A DNA stretch of 64,000 nt from CAWBRT01 sp963819175 (GCA_963819175.1 CAWFVJ010000010.1:62001-126000); one strand, 5' to 3'; numbered from the stretch's first letter, positions 34,318-44,666 are shown. Notes: a model not told the origin generated them from the letters alone. Translations and numbers: made by a program.

Positions 34318-36615
34318 TCAATCTGCGTTTTCGCTCCCGACATACAAGGCAGACTCCAGAGCCGACGTCCACGCCTGCTTCAACTCGGCGACCCCGACGG
34401 ACATAGCCAGCGCGCCATCGATGTCAATCTTCAAGATGTCGCCGCCAGTCGTGCCCAGAGGCTCTGCCTGGATTTCGCGCTGTCTCGCTACTTCTTGGAT
34501 TCTGTCGACGTGATCCGGGTCGCAGGAAACAAGCACCTGGGATGATATTTCGCCAAACAGGGCTTGGACGGGGCTGAGTTTCCCGCTGTCCACGTTAATG
34601 TCTGCTCCCACTCCGCTCGCGAAACACTTTTCGGCCAGCGTAACCGCCAGTCCGCCCTCGGAAATGTCCTTGGCAGACTCGACGAGACTCTCCGCCGCGA
34701 GCTGAATGAGAAGTTGTTGCAGCTTCAACTCACCGTCGAGGTCTAAGCCCGGCGGATGGCCCCATAATTTGCCCAACACAACCGAGGCATACTCAGAGGA
34801 ACCAAAGGCAGCTTCCAATTCGGAGATGCGTTCCGGGCCCGAGGCATCGAGCAGCAGCACCGTACGCCCTTCGCCGAGGAAGCTGGAGCCGACAACCTTG
34901 GTAACGTCATCGACGATTCCTACGATGCCCATCACCGGGGTCGGGTAAATTCCTTCTCCGAGCGTTTCATTGTAGAAACTGACATTGCCGCCGGTGATCG
35001 GCGTTCCGAGTTTGAGACAAGCCTCGCTGATGCCATCGATCACGGCCGAGAATTGGCCCATGATTGGCGGCTTCTCAGGATTGCCAAAGTTCAGGCAGTT
35101 GGTGGCTGCCACCGGACGCGCCCCGGCGCAGGCGACATTGCGCGCGGACTCGGCCACGGCATGCATCGCGCCAAGCTTGGGGTCGAGATAGCACCAGCGT
35201 CCGTTACCGTCGAGCGCCATGGCCAATCCGCGATTCGTTCCCTTGATGCGAATGACGCCAGCCTCGCTTCCCGGTCCGATCACGGTATTGGTCTGCACCA
35301 TCGAATCGTATTGCTCGTGCACCCAGCGCTTGCAGCAAATGTTCGCCGATGCAAGCAGCGCCTTGAGGCTGCTGCCGTAATCGTCGCTCCACACGATGCC
35401 CGCAGGAACCGATTTCGGAACAGGCGCTGTCCAGGGCTCCAGAGGCCGGTTGTAGAGCGGAGCATCGTCGGTGAGGGCCTCGTTGGGAATCTCGGCGACT
35501 ACTTTGCCGTGTTCGAGCACGCGCATCTTGTTTTCCGCGATCACTCGCCCAATGGTTACGGCGTCCAGTCCCCACTTGCGAAAGACGGCGAAGACCTCGC
35601 TCTCGCGGCCTCGCTCGGCCACCAGCAGCATGCGCTCCTGCGATTCGCTCAGCATGATCTCGTAAGGGGACATGCCGGTTTCGCGCTGCGGCACCAGGTC
35701 CAGTTCGATCTCCAGCCCGACACTGCCGCGGCCACCCATTTCGCATGTGGAACAGGTCAGGCCGGCGGCACCCATATCCTGTATGCCGACCACCGCACCG
35801 GTCTCCATGGCCTCCAGACAGGCTTCCAGCAGCAGCTTCTCCAGGAATGGGTCTCCCACCTGCACGTTGGGACGCTTCGCCTCGCTGCCTTCGCTAAACT
35901 CCTCGCTCGCCATGGTGGCGCCGTGTATGCCGTCACGGCCCGTCTTCGAGCCGACGTAGATCACCGGATTACCGGCGCCGGCCGCCTTGGCATAAAAGAT
36001 CTTCTCGCGCCGCACCAATCCCAGGGCAAAGGCGTTCACCAGAGGGTTGCCGGAGTAGCAGGGCTCGAACTTGGTTTCACCGCCGAGATTCGGCACGCCA
36101 AAGCAATTGCCGTAAGAAGCGACGCCACTTACAACGCCTTCCATGACCGAGTGATTGCGGCCGATCGTCGCCGGGTCGGTCACGACGCCGCGCGCAACGC
36201 CGATAGGCCCGAAGCGAAGCGAATCCATAACCGCAACGGGCCGCGCGCCCATGGTAAAGATGTCGCGCAAAATGCCGCCAACGCCGGTCGCAGCACCCTG
36301 AAAAGGCTCAATGAACGAAGGATGATTGTGCGATTCGATTTTGAACGCGCATGCCCATCCGTCGCCGATATCGATGATTCCAGCGTTTTCGCCCGGGCCC
36401 TGCACCACCAGCTTGCTGCGGGTTGGAAGGCGCTTGAGATGCACGCGAGACGACTTATAGGAGCAATGCTCGCTCCACATGACGCTAAAAATGCCCAGCT
36501 CCGTCATGGTTGGCTCGCGGCCGAGCCACTTCAGAATCTTCTGATACTCATCGGGCGTGATGCCGTGATCGCGAATGACCTCTGGCGTGATAGCTGACTT
36601 TATGGGGGAATTCAT
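34318..36615 (-). CDS. purL: Phosphoribosylformylglycinamidine synthase subunit PurL (small form)
   Basis: A 765-residue small-type PurL, which needs separate PurS and PurQ subunits; neither is in the window. Motifs include WSEHCSYKSSR near residue 50, GDGWACAFKIESHNHPSF with the catalytic His near 100, and IQDMGAAGLTCSTCEM in the middle. It converts FGAR to FGAM using ATP and ammonia from PurQ. The C-terminus is a little longer than average but complete (GGDILKIDIDGALAMSV). The start overlaps the stop of a short upstream frame in ATGA. purL-purF are adjacent, as in many bacteria. Confidence 0.96.
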   Translation of the reverse strand: MNSPIKSAITPEVIRDHGITPDEYQKILKWLGREPTMTELGIFSVMWSEHCSYKSSRVHLKRLPTRSKLVVQGPGENAGIIDIGDGWACAFKIESHNHPSFIEPFQGAATGVGGILRDIFTMGARPVAVMDSLRFGPIGVARGVVTDPATIGRNHSVMEGVVSGVASYGNCFGVPNLGGETKFEPCYSGNPLVNAFALGLVRREKIFYAKAAGAGNPVIYVGSKTGRDGIHGATMASEEFSEGSEAKRPNVQVGDPFLEKLLLEACLEAMETGAVVGIQDMGAAGLTCSTCEMGGRGSVGLEIELDLVPQRETGMSPYEIMLSESQERMLLVAERGRESEVFAVFRKWGLDAVTIGRVIAENKMRVLEHGKVVAEIPNEALTDDAPLYNRPLEPWTAPVPKSVPAGIVWSDDYGSSLKALLASANICCKRWVHEQYDSMVQTNTVIGPGSEAGVIRIKGTNRGLAMALDGNGRWCYLDPKLGAMHAVAESARNVACAGARPVAATNCLNFGNPEKPPIMGQFSAVIDGISEACLKLGTPITGGNVSFYNETLGEGIYPTPVMGIVGIVDDVTKVVGSSFLGEGRTVLLLDASGPERISELEAAFGSSEYASVVLGKLWGHPPGLDLDGELKLQQLLIQLAAESLVESAKDISEGGLAVTLAEKCFASGVGADINVDSGKLSPVQALFGEISSQVLVSCDPDHVDRIQEVARQREIQAEPLGTTGGDILKIDIDGALAMSVGVAELKQAWTSALESALYVGSENAD

Positions 36616-36776
36616 TGCGGTAGTCTTATTTTCGCACGCTCGGAAGCGAACTGGAAGAGCAAGCTGGCCAGGAACAATGAAGCCTGCGGCTGGCGGCCGT
36701 AATCCGGAACCGCACCGGCAATGTTTCCAAGCCCACCAGCGGGTCTCCAGTCGACCAAGTTGCTGAAAACACGCAT
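36612..36776 (-). CDS. Possible small ORF upstream of purL
   Basis: A 54-codon frame from the ATG at 36776, which has a good GAGGAG site six bases upstream. It ends in ATGA over the purL start. The product (starting MRVFSNLVDWRPAGG) is not recognised. It fills the 225-base gap between dnaB and purL. It may be a leader or coupling ORF, or chance. Confidence 0.3.
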   Translation of the reverse strand: MRVFSNLVDWRPAGGLGNIAGAVPDYGRQPQASLFLASLLFQFASERAKIRLPQ

Positions 36777-36840
36777 GTAAAGCTCCTCATAATGCATTCC
36801 CTCACGCAAACGGGTGAGCGATAGTGCGGATGACGCCCGC

Positions 36841-38223
36841 TCACTGCATCCAGGCACTGCGCTCCAGGGTCTCAAAGCGCGTGAATGCCTTCAAGAACGC
36901 CAGTTGCACGGTGCCGGTGGGGCCGTTGCGTTGCTTGCCGATAATCAGTTTGGCCTTGTTTTCGATGTCAGGATCTTTGTGTTCGTAGTCGTAGACCTCC
37001 GGGCGATACAGGAACATAACCACGTCGGCGTCCTGCTCGATGGCGCCCGACTCGCGCAGATCGCTCAGCTTGGGTTCATTGTCCTTGCCGCTGCGGTTTT
37101 CCGGAGCGCGACTCAACTGCGAGAGCGCCACCAGCGGCACGTCGAGTTCCTTGGCGATGGCCTTGAGGCCGCGCGAAACGGCTGAAACTTCCTGAGTGCG
37201 ATTCTCGTAACGGCGTCCGCCGGGCGCCGAGGCCGACATGAGCTGAAGGTAATCGACAACCAGCAGATCGAGCCGTCCCTCTTTTTGTTTAAGCCGCCGC
37301 GCCTTGGCGCGCAATTCGGTAATGGAGATGCCGGGCGTGTCGTCGATGTAGATAGGCGCCTGCATAAGCGCGTCCAACCCGTCGCGCAGCTTCCCCATGT
37401 CTTCCTTTCCCAGAAATCCTTTGCGCAGGTTTTGTGAGTCGACGCGCGACTGCGAACAGAGCATGCGGTGCAACAATGCCTCCCTACCCATCTCCAGCGA
37501 GAAGACGGCAACTAATTTGTTATCGCGCACGGCGCAGTTCTCGGCAATGTTGATGGCGAAAGCCGTTTTTCCCATCGAGGGGCGGGCGGCGATGATAATC
37601 AGTTCCTTGCGTTGCAGCCCGCTGGTAAGTTCGTCGAGATCGCTAAAGTAGGTCTCCAGGCCGGTGATGCGCCCGCCGCGCTCATAGAGCTTGTCAAGAT
37701 TGCCGCCGAATGAATCCATCGCAACCTGCGCGACCGAGATAAGGTCCTGCTGGTTGCGGTTCTCCGAAAGACTGAAAATCTCCGCTTCGGCGCGGTCGAG
37801 CACATCGGCGGCTGTGTCCGACTGGTCGAGCGCGTTCTGCATGATGGTGTTGGCCGCACGAATAACGCCGCGAACAAGCGACTTGTCGCGCACGATGCGG
37901 ACATAATGCTCAATGCTGGTGCGGCGCGGCGTGCCATCGGTGAGCGACGAGAGATAAGCGGCACCGCCAACCGCCTCCAGTTCCTTGTGGCGGTTCAGTT
38001 CTTCGCTAAGGGTCACGATGTCGATGGGCCGACTTGTGTCGGCCATATCGAGCATGCGGGAGTAAATGCGACGATGCGCATCGAGGAAAAAATCGTCGGG
38101 CTTGAGCGCGGCGCCGGCGTCGGTATAGAGCGTGTTATCCAGCAGAATCGCGCCCAGCAGCGAGCGCTCAGCCTCGACATTGGAGGGTAGTCCGCGATCC
38201 AAGCTGTAATCGGTGGTTGCCAT
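36841..38223 (-). CDS. dnaB: Replicative DNA helicase
   Basis: A 460-residue DnaB. The open frame reaches 38457, but the family N-terminus (PSNVEAERSLLGAILLDN) begins just after the ATG at 38223. The N-terminal domain covers residues 1-120. The RecA-like C-terminal domain has Walker A ARPSMGKTAFA, Walker B LLVVDYLQLM and the arginine finger region VMFLYRPEVYD. It unwinds DNA at the replication fork with primase DnaG, encoded at 45271. A long gene-poor stretch lies upstream. Confidence 0.95.
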   Translation of the reverse strand: MATTDYSLDRGLPSNVEAERSLLGAILLDNTLYTDAGAALKPDDFFLDAHRRIYSRMLDMADTSRPIDIVTLSEELNRHKELEAVGGAAYLSSLTDGTPRRTSIEHYVRIVRDKSLVRGVIRAANTIMQNALDQSDTAADVLDRAEAEIFSLSENRNQQDLISVAQVAMDSFGGNLDKLYERGGRITGLETYFSDLDELTSGLQRKELIIIAARPSMGKTAFAINIAENCAVRDNKLVAVFSLEMGREALLHRMLCSQSRVDSQNLRKGFLGKEDMGKLRDGLDALMQAPIYIDDTPGISITELRAKARRLKQKEGRLDLLVVDYLQLMSASAPGGRRYENRTQEVSAVSRGLKAIAKELDVPLVALSQLSRAPENRSGKDNEPKLSDLRESGAIEQDADVVMFLYRPEVYDYEHKDPDIENKAKLIIGKQRNGPTGTVQLAFLKAFTRFETLERSAWMQ

Positions 38224-39050
38224 TAGTGCTACCTGCTTCGATGTTTCGCCCAAGCCATGGGATCGAGGACGAACACTACCAGTTACCCACTTTTCGATAA
38301 TCGAAAAGAGCCCGGGGCGCCAGCCGCGCACCCGGGCCCGGTCAAGTGGAAAACCAAACTCAACGACGCTGCTCCCGCCGCCGAGCGGAAAAGCCGGGAG
38401 CCTGGTATGCGCCGACGCGAAGCGCCGGGCGGACTGCCCCGCGCAAGACGCGCACAAGCGGTTAAACCTGGCTCCCTTTCCAGTGGACGGATCGGCTACT
38501 CATCGGGACCGGCGCGCACAGCGCGCGGGGTGGGACCCTCCCTGAAGTCCGCGCCCACGCGTAACGACGCCCTGATCTCCTGGTTGCCTGAGTGGCGACG
38601 CTGCGAGCTGTTGCGGCACCTACGGGTTACCGCTGCCGTGCACCATCGGAAAGCAATGTGCCAAGCCGTAAACACGTCACCGGGCGTTTTGGCCTTGCAC
38701 ATCGCAATCCGGTTGCACAGGCGCCTGACGCCATGCGGCAGGGCAACCCGAACAAGCGCCGGAAAACCCGGCTTGCATCGCCTTCGCCTTATCCGCCCCT
38801 GGGAAGCATCACGTTTAGCTTCCACCGTTGCGTTACAAGCAGAGTGCCTGATGGATTTGCGCGGCTCAAGCGAGAAGCGCGATGCAACTTTGACTATGCT
38901 GTGAAAAGACGCGAATACCTGTGGAACGATTTGGAAAACCCGGGTGTAATTGATTGCCTTGGTCGTTCCCGGCTCAAAGTTGCACAGAAATCAGGGCTTT
39001 GGCCGGGTGCAATCTCGCGTCAGCGACGGTGCGGCAAACAGTCGAACCCC
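38224..39050. other. Long GC-rich region with no convincing gene, between rpoD terminator and dnaB
   Basis: Open frames on both strands here (38257-38904 and 38592-39107 plus, 38496-38825 minus) have compositions rich in Arg/Pro/Gly and no recognisable motif. The region holds many short inverted repeats. Examples are CTTTTCGAT-A-ATCGAAAAG at 38290-38308, 67 bases before dnaB, and an 11-base pair TGCAACTTTGA (38883-38893) / TCAAAGTTGCA (38974-38984). I checked for RNase P, SRP and tmRNA core motifs and found none. Confidence 0.5.
38290..38308. promoter_or_regulatory. Perfect 19-base palindrome upstream of dnaB
   Basis: CTTTTCGAT, a central A, and ATCGAAAAG. It sits 67 bases before the dnaB start on the minus strand. 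It could be a repressor site or a small hairpin; no family is recognised. Confidence 0.4.
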
Positions 39051-39077
39051 AAGAAAAAAGCGCGACCGAAGCCGCGC
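39051..39077 (-). terminator. Strong terminator of rpoD
   Basis: On the minus strand GCGCGGC-TTCG-GTCGCGC forms a 7-pair stem with a UUCG tetraloop, followed by six T. It lies 27 bases after the rpoD stop. Confidence 0.92.
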
Positions 39078-39103
39078 CTTCACTTCTTTCAATTCATACC
39101 GTC

Positions 39104-40852
<1,749 letters not shown>

Positions 40853-40862
40853 ACTTCAAGGA

Positions 40863-40876
40863 ATCGATATATCGAT
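40863..40876. promoter_or_regulatory. 14-base palindrome upstream of rpoD
   Basis: ATCGATATATCGAT is a perfect palindrome 11 bases before the GTG of rpoD and about 34 bases downstream of the possible -10 box. Its position suits an operator or a 5' leader structure. Confidence 0.35.
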
Positions 40877-40909
40877 ATGTGGAAAGCGATAACAGGCCGA
40901 AACCTTCGT

Positions 40910-40940
40910 ATTTTAGCACAGAGCAAAAACGGTTCGCCAA
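40910..40940 (-). promoter_or_regulatory. Possible rpoD promoter
   Basis: On the minus strand TTGGCG (40940-40935) and TAAAAT (40915-40910) are separated by 19 bases. That is a long spacer but with good boxes. Since dnaG is far away, rpoD needs its own promoter here. Confidence 0.35.
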
Positions 40941-41031
40941 CCACCCACAGGATAGGGTATGTCCTAATTTCAAATCTCAAGCCGGGGGTGACAAATGACA
41001 CCAATAAATCCAATCACGAACAAAATTCCTC

Positions 41032-41060
41032 TTGACAATACTGAAGGCATTTTGTATTGT
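41032..41060 (+). promoter_or_regulatory. Near-consensus sigma-70 promoter
   Basis: TTGACA at 41032-41037 and TATTGT at 41055-41060 are separated by 17 bases, in an AT-rich stretch. Transcription would start near 41067 and read into the gene at 41087. Confidence 0.65.
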
Positions 41061-41086
41061 TCTTACGGTATCGAGGGGCGCAGCTT

Positions 41087-41593
41087 CTGAGCATTCGATT
41101 CACACATCGCGGCAAAGAGTGGCAGACCGACACGGTAGCGGAAGCCCTTGAACTCCGCAATAAACTTGAAGAGCAAGACTACGATAACGACGTTGCAAGG
41201 GCGCACTTCGATGAGGAGGACTCCGACCCGGAAGCGGCTGCGGTATGGACTCCCGATGCCGTGACGGATTTATTAGAAAACGCTGGAGACCTGCAAAGGC
41301 GCTTTATCCGTTTGCTTTCAGAAAATGCCAAGCTCACGAGCGAAGAACTTGTGAAAAGGCTAAGGCTTGATTCCCAAGTTGCCTTTGCTGGCGTACTCAG
41401 TGGGCTTTCAAAGCAGCTAAAGCAGAACAAAATCCGAACCGACCAACTTTACACGGTAACGGTCACTTGGGCGGGGAAGGAAAAAACAAGGACTTTTAGA
41501 CTCATCCGCCAGTTCAAATGGGCCGCTGGCGAGTTGGGATGGCCGATAACTGGCCGGAAAGAAAGGAGGTTCCATTGCCGCCGCCACCAATAA
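41087..41593 (+). CDS. Unknown winged-helix-like protein in the island
   Basis: The frame is open from a TTG at 41057, but that codon lies inside the -10 box of the promoter at 41032. The first usable start behind it is CTG at 41087, eight bases after GAGGGG. No ATG occurs in the frame. The 168-residue product begins LSIRFTHRGKEWQTDT and has an acidic middle. Its second half resembles a winged helix-turn-helix: FIRLLSENAKLTSEELVKRL, LDSQVAFAGVLSGLSKQLKQ and a basic wing. I do not recognise a family. Lower GC than the neighbours fits a transferred gene. It may be a regulator. Confidence 0.65.
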   Translation: MSIRFTHRGKEWQTDTVAEALELRNKLEEQDYDNDVARAHFDEEDSDPEAAAVWTPDAVTDLLENAGDLQRRFIRLLSENAKLTSEELVKRLRLDSQVAFAGVLSGLSKQLKQNKIRTDQLYTVTVTWAGKEKTRTFRLIRQFKWAAGELGWPITGRKERRFHCRRHQ

Positions 41594-41610
41594 CGAGCGC
41601 AAATAACAAG

Positions 41611-41641
41611 AGCCGCTGAGTGCTGGTAACACTCAACGGCT
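41611..41641. terminator. Stem-loop after the winged-helix-like gene
   Basis: AGCCGCTGAGTG and CACTCAACGGCT form a 12-base stem with one mismatch around a 7-base loop, 18 bases after the stop at 41593. No U-run follows, so termination is uncertain. It could instead mark the left side of the IS1-like element. Confidence 0.4.
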
Positions 41642-41680
41642 CTGAAACCACAACCCGGCAAGCCGGTATCATGGCCTCTC

Positions 41681-41698
41681 AAACCGAATTATCGGTTT
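41681..41698. repeat. Short palindrome before the transposase
   Basis: AAACCGA (41681-41687) and TCGGTTT (41692-41698) flank four bases, 28 bases before the transposase start. It may be part of the element end or a weak hairpin. Confidence 0.35.
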
Positions 41699-41726
41699 GC
41701 CTTTACGAAAAATCAAGAGGCAAGCC

Positions 41727-42568
41727 ATGTACATTCTCAAGCCTGAAAAGAAGCTCGCCGTTATCTCTGCCCTTATCGAGGGCACTTCCATTCGCTCAAC
41801 CGAGCGCATTACCGGCGTACACCGGGACACGATCTGCCGGCTACTGGTCGGGGTAGGCGACCACTGCGCCGACCTGCTGGACGAGCAGATGCGGAACTTG
41901 CGCTGTAACTTCATACAATGCGATGAGATATGGACATTTGTAGGGAAAAAGCAGCGCCTCGTCCGCAAAGGCGATTCCGAGGAATTAGGCGACCAATGGG
42001 TTTTTGTGGCAATAGACCCTCAGACGAAGCTGGTACCCGTGTACACGGTCGGGAAACGGTCAACCGAGACGACCTGGTACTTTGTCACCGAGCTGGCGGA
42101 TCGGCTTGGAGTCCGTGCCCAGATCACCACCGACGGGTTCCCGTTTACCGGCGCCACATCGAGGACGCTTTCGGGACAGACGTGGACTTTGCGCAGTTAA
42201 TCAAGCTGTACGGCGATTACGGGCAGCATGGGAATGAAAAATACTCCCCAAACCCAATCGTCGAGGTTATATCCAAGGTCCGCAGCGGCGACCCCGACCC
42301 GGAGCATATTTGTACCTCGCACGTTGAGCGGCAGAACCTCACTATGCGGATGCAAATGCGTAGATTTACGAGACTTACGAACGCTTTTTCAAAGAAACTG
42401 ACAAACCTAAAAGCCGCTTGCGCTTTGTATTTCGCGCATTACAATTTCTGCCGGGTTCATTTCAGCTTACCAGTCACCCCGGCCATGGCGGCGGGGGTCA
42501 CGAACGAGATTTGGCCCTTAGAGGCACTGCTACCGGATACCCAGGCACGCGCATCCCGAGCAGCCTAG
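41727..42568 (+). pseudogene. IS1-like transposase, broken by a frameshift
   Basis: The first half from the ATG at 41727 (after AAGAGG) has a helix-turn-helix (IRSTERITGVHRDTICRLL) and the catalytic DDE start CDEIWTFVGKKQ, then TWYFVTELADRLG and the second Asp in ITTDGF. At about 42140 the frame breaks. The rest continues one frame over as PVYRRHIEDAFG, then SHVERQNLTMRMQMRRFTRL with the last Glu, and LYFAHYNFCRVH, to 42568. One C missing from a CCCC run would explain it. The break lies between catalytic residues, unlike the programmed site of IS1, so the gene is probably dead or mis-sequenced. I could not fix element ends. Confidence 0.85.
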
Positions 42569-42590
42569 AAGTAGCGTTACGAGGAAACGG

Positions 42591-43043
42591 ATGCCGTACT
42601 GTCCATGTGTTGCGTGCAACAACATGACTGCCCACCAGTACACTTGTGTGCTCTGGCTCCCATATCCCAACCCTCCAGAAACAAAGCCTGATCCAACACC
42701 GTGGCCCAAGAGTGCTTGGCGAATACTTCTATTGTGTCCCGCATGCAATCAAGTCGGCAGTTACAATAGCGGTGACGTTCAGTGGCGTCAACGACCAGCC
42801 GACCAGTATTCACAATCACTTGTTCGTGGAGTTTGGTTCTGTGCAAGATTTGAATGCGCAGAACAAGGCTGCGGCACTCCCGTAGAACTGCATATCGGAA
42901 TGGATGCGGATACGTCCACCGAATCAATCGTTGAAATGCTGCATGCAGGAACCGTTCGAGGGGTCCTTCGTGCGGGCATCCGTTTGTTCCACCAGACCGG
43001 AGGAAGTGTAAGGTCCTGCGGAAACCGAAGCAGAAGCCAATAA
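42591..43043 (+). CDS. Cys-rich putative zinc-binding protein
   Basis: A 150-residue protein with CPCVACNN at the N-terminus, LLCPACNQVG near residue 50 and FECAEQGCGTPVELHIG near 90, resembling two or three zinc-ribbon knuckles. I do not recognise a family. The C-terminal 20 residues (GGSVRSCGNRSRSQ) look non-conserved and could be read-through. It begins 22 bases after the transposase stop in the same direction. It may be island cargo or part of the element. Expression could come from the IS. Confidence 0.6.
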   Translation: MPYCPCVACNNMTAHQYTCVLWLPYPNPPETKPDPTPWPKSAWRILLLCPACNQVGSYNSGDVQWRQRPADQYSQSLVRGVWFCARFECAEQGCGTPVELHIGMDADTSTESIVEMLHAGTVRGVLRAGIRLFHQTGGSVRSCGNRSRSQ

Positions 43044-43148
43044 CGTCCTATTCTCATTAGCTGAATCTTGGGGTTCCATTATGCGCAAACTTGTGCGAAG
43101 ATTCGCTTAGGCGTACGAATCGAAGTCCCGGCTGGCACCGGGGCTTTT

Positions 43149-43490
43149 CTATTTTCCCACTTCCACAACCTCTGGCAACTCTGCCGATTGTGCGGCTCTC
43201 GCCATCCATCTCCGATACCAGATCGCAAACCAGACCAGGAGCACGGCCGATGGCATTGTGATTACCAGAGCCCCGTGATCGTAAAACCCTTTACCAGCCA
43301 CGGCTACTGCAAGAACCCAAACGAGCCACGGTGCGCGATGATCGTTTTGCAGCATGAGCATTCCTGTGGCAGCCAGAAATGCCGAGGGGAATATGAGCAG
43401 CCAATACTTACCCTCCCCGAGGCAAAGAGCGAGTCCCAGCGCTACGACTACCCCGAATCCGCCCCAAACGGCAGCTACCCATGCAAACAC
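43149..43490 (-). CDS. Small membrane protein of unknown function (second of a pair)
   Basis: A 113-residue protein with four predicted membrane helices: VAAVWGGFGVVVALGLALCL, YWLLIFPSAFLAATGMLML, APWLVWVLAVAVAGKG and ALVITMPSAVLLVWFAIWY. A short acidic cytoplasmic tail follows. The start is GTG, five bases after the stop of the gene at 43496, so the two form an operon. No family is recognised. A long open frame on the opposite strand (43068-43634) is its shadow. Confidence 0.6.
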   Translation of the reverse strand: MFAWVAAVWGGFGVVVALGLALCLGEGKYWLLIFPSAFLAATGMLMLQNDHRAPWLVWVLAVAVAGKGFYDHGALVITMPSAVLLVWFAIWYRRWMARAAQSAELPEVVEVGK

Positions 43491-43495
43491 ACTTA

Positions 43496-43870
43496 TCAGT
43501 TTGGACGCTTCGTGGTTGTGCCATCGGATGCGGTGTGCGGAGATATCGAAGATTGCTGGCCGGCTTCGAGTCGCTCCTCAAACGAGGGGCGAATGACTTT
43601 CTGCTCGGAATATTGTGGCTTCACAGCCCTATAGGCCCACCGAACCGAGCGACCGAACTGTAGCAGGAGATAGGGTCCGACCAACAACACTAAGGCCGAA
43701 ATATGGTCACTACTATTTGAGTCAAAGAGGGCGCCATAAAATTCACGGAACTTGTATTCGTGCGCCAACACCAGCATGACCGCAAGTGGAAACAGAAAGC
43801 CACCAGCGACCAATCCGCCAATCAAGATCAGCCATTCGCGAGCAATAGCCCTTTTGGTCTTGGCCTCCAT
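43496..43870 (-). CDS. Small membrane protein of unknown function (first of a pair)
   Basis: A 124-residue protein with two membrane helices (LILIGGLVAGGFLFPLAVMLV and ISALVLLVGPYLLLQFG). A hydrophilic C-terminal tail of about 45 residues is rich in Ser/Glu/Lys. The ATG at 43870 starts a basic N-terminus (MEAKTKRAIAREW), so the tail is probably cytoplasmic. It is followed closely by the gene at 43149. No recognised domain. It belongs to the island between dnaG and rpoD. Confidence 0.6.
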   Translation of the reverse strand: MEAKTKRAIAREWLILIGGLVAGGFLFPLAVMLVLAHEYKFREFYGALFDSNSSDHISALVLLVGPYLLLQFGRSVRWAYRAVKPQYSEQKVIRPSFEERLEAGQQSSISPHTASDGTTTKRPN

Positions 43871-43882
43871 AACGGGAGCAGT

Positions 43883-44248
43883 TTACCTCGTTTTCCCCCG
43901 CCTGGGAACAACTCGTTCGCCCTTGTGCAGGCGGTAAGCCCCGGTCTTCCGCACCAAGCCACCCTTCCGGAACGATCCGATGATTGGCTGAGTTAGCCTG
44001 TCCGCGACATCGCCCACTGTGACTGCCCGCTGGCCGCCAGGGACAAGGTTAATATTGCGAACCTTCTGCTTCACAGCATCCAGGCCCTTAACGGCTTCGA
44101 TCTTGTTTTCGCTCCGCTCTTGGGAGCTATCTGATTTCGGCGTCGGCGTCAGAAACCCGGGGCGCTTGAACGGGGACGACCGAGAAGTTGAAGAGGAATC
44201 TGAATCTGATCGCAAAAATGAAGGTAACTTGCTGCTGGCGTCCGGCAT
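43883..44248 (-). CDS. Small basic protein with phage-type C-terminal motif
   Basis: A 121-residue protein. The first half is Ser-rich and low-complexity (SDSDSSSTSRSSPFKRPG). The C-terminal end reads FRKGGLVRKTGAYRLHKGER and then VVPRR. This K-G-G-x-V-x-K-T-G-x-Y-x-x-H-K-G-E motif is, from memory, common in short proteins of phages and related elements. It suggests a mobile-element origin for the island. It lies 12 bases before the membrane pair on the same strand. Confidence 0.55.
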   Translation of the reverse strand: MPDASSKLPSFLRSDSDSSSTSRSSPFKRPGFLTPTPKSDSSQERSENKIEAVKGLDAVKQKVRNINLVPGGQRAVTVGDVADRLTQPIIGSFRKGGLVRKTGAYRLHKGERVVPRRGKTR

Positions 44249-44336
44249 AGCCGTGCCGCTTTCTGCCCTCGTGGATGGGTTGATATTGTTGGCCGCCTCT
44301 CTGACTTGGAGGCTTCGCCGCTGTGCAACTATCCGA

Positions 44337-44666
44337 TTACTGCCAAGTCTCGTTGCCTTTTCGACTTTTGCAAGTTAAAGATTTTCTGCCGGGAAGCCTT
44401 AACTGGCTGACCATGCCGATAACCGCATTGAAGTCGAAAACCGACCTGTATTCAGGTCCGATCCGATTATTAGCCTCGGATTCTTGCGAAAAATCGAATT
44501 CAGAAGGGTCTAAGGCAGCGTTTTCTAACACCTTATCCAGCACGGATTGGGCATCTTCGACAAGCTGTCGGGTACGCCTACGCAACCCTTGCAGTTCAGC
44601 CTTGGCATCCTCTAACTCCAACTGGAGTTTTGCTCGCTCCATTCTCAACGCATCAGAGGCAGCCAT
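44337..44666 (-). CDS. Coiled-coil protein of unknown function
   Basis: A 109-residue protein whose first 50 residues form a clear coiled coil (RMERAKLQLELEDAKAELQG, then RTRQLVEDAQSVLDKVLE). A short conserved-looking middle (DPSEFDFSQES) and a basic tail follow. The ATG at 44666 follows an AGGTGAGAT site. No family is recognised. It lies in the island, in line with the small gene at 43883. Confidence 0.55.
   Translation of the reverse strand: MAASDALRMERAKLQLELEDAKAELQGLRRRTRQLVEDAQSVLDKVLENAALDPSEFDFSQESEANNRIGPEYRSVFDFNAVIGMVSQLRLPGRKSLTCKSRKGNETWQ

Noticed and set aside
35053..36597. 514-codon plus-strand frame
   Set aside because: Antisense of purL, which has all family motifs.
38224..39050. 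RNase P RNA, tmRNA or SRP RNA
   Set aside because: I looked for GGAAAGTCC, tRNA-like ends and the SRP tetraloop motif on both strands and did not find them.
43068..43634. 188-codon plus-strand frame in the island
   Set aside because: It is the antisense of two membrane-protein genes that have clear helices and an operon layout.
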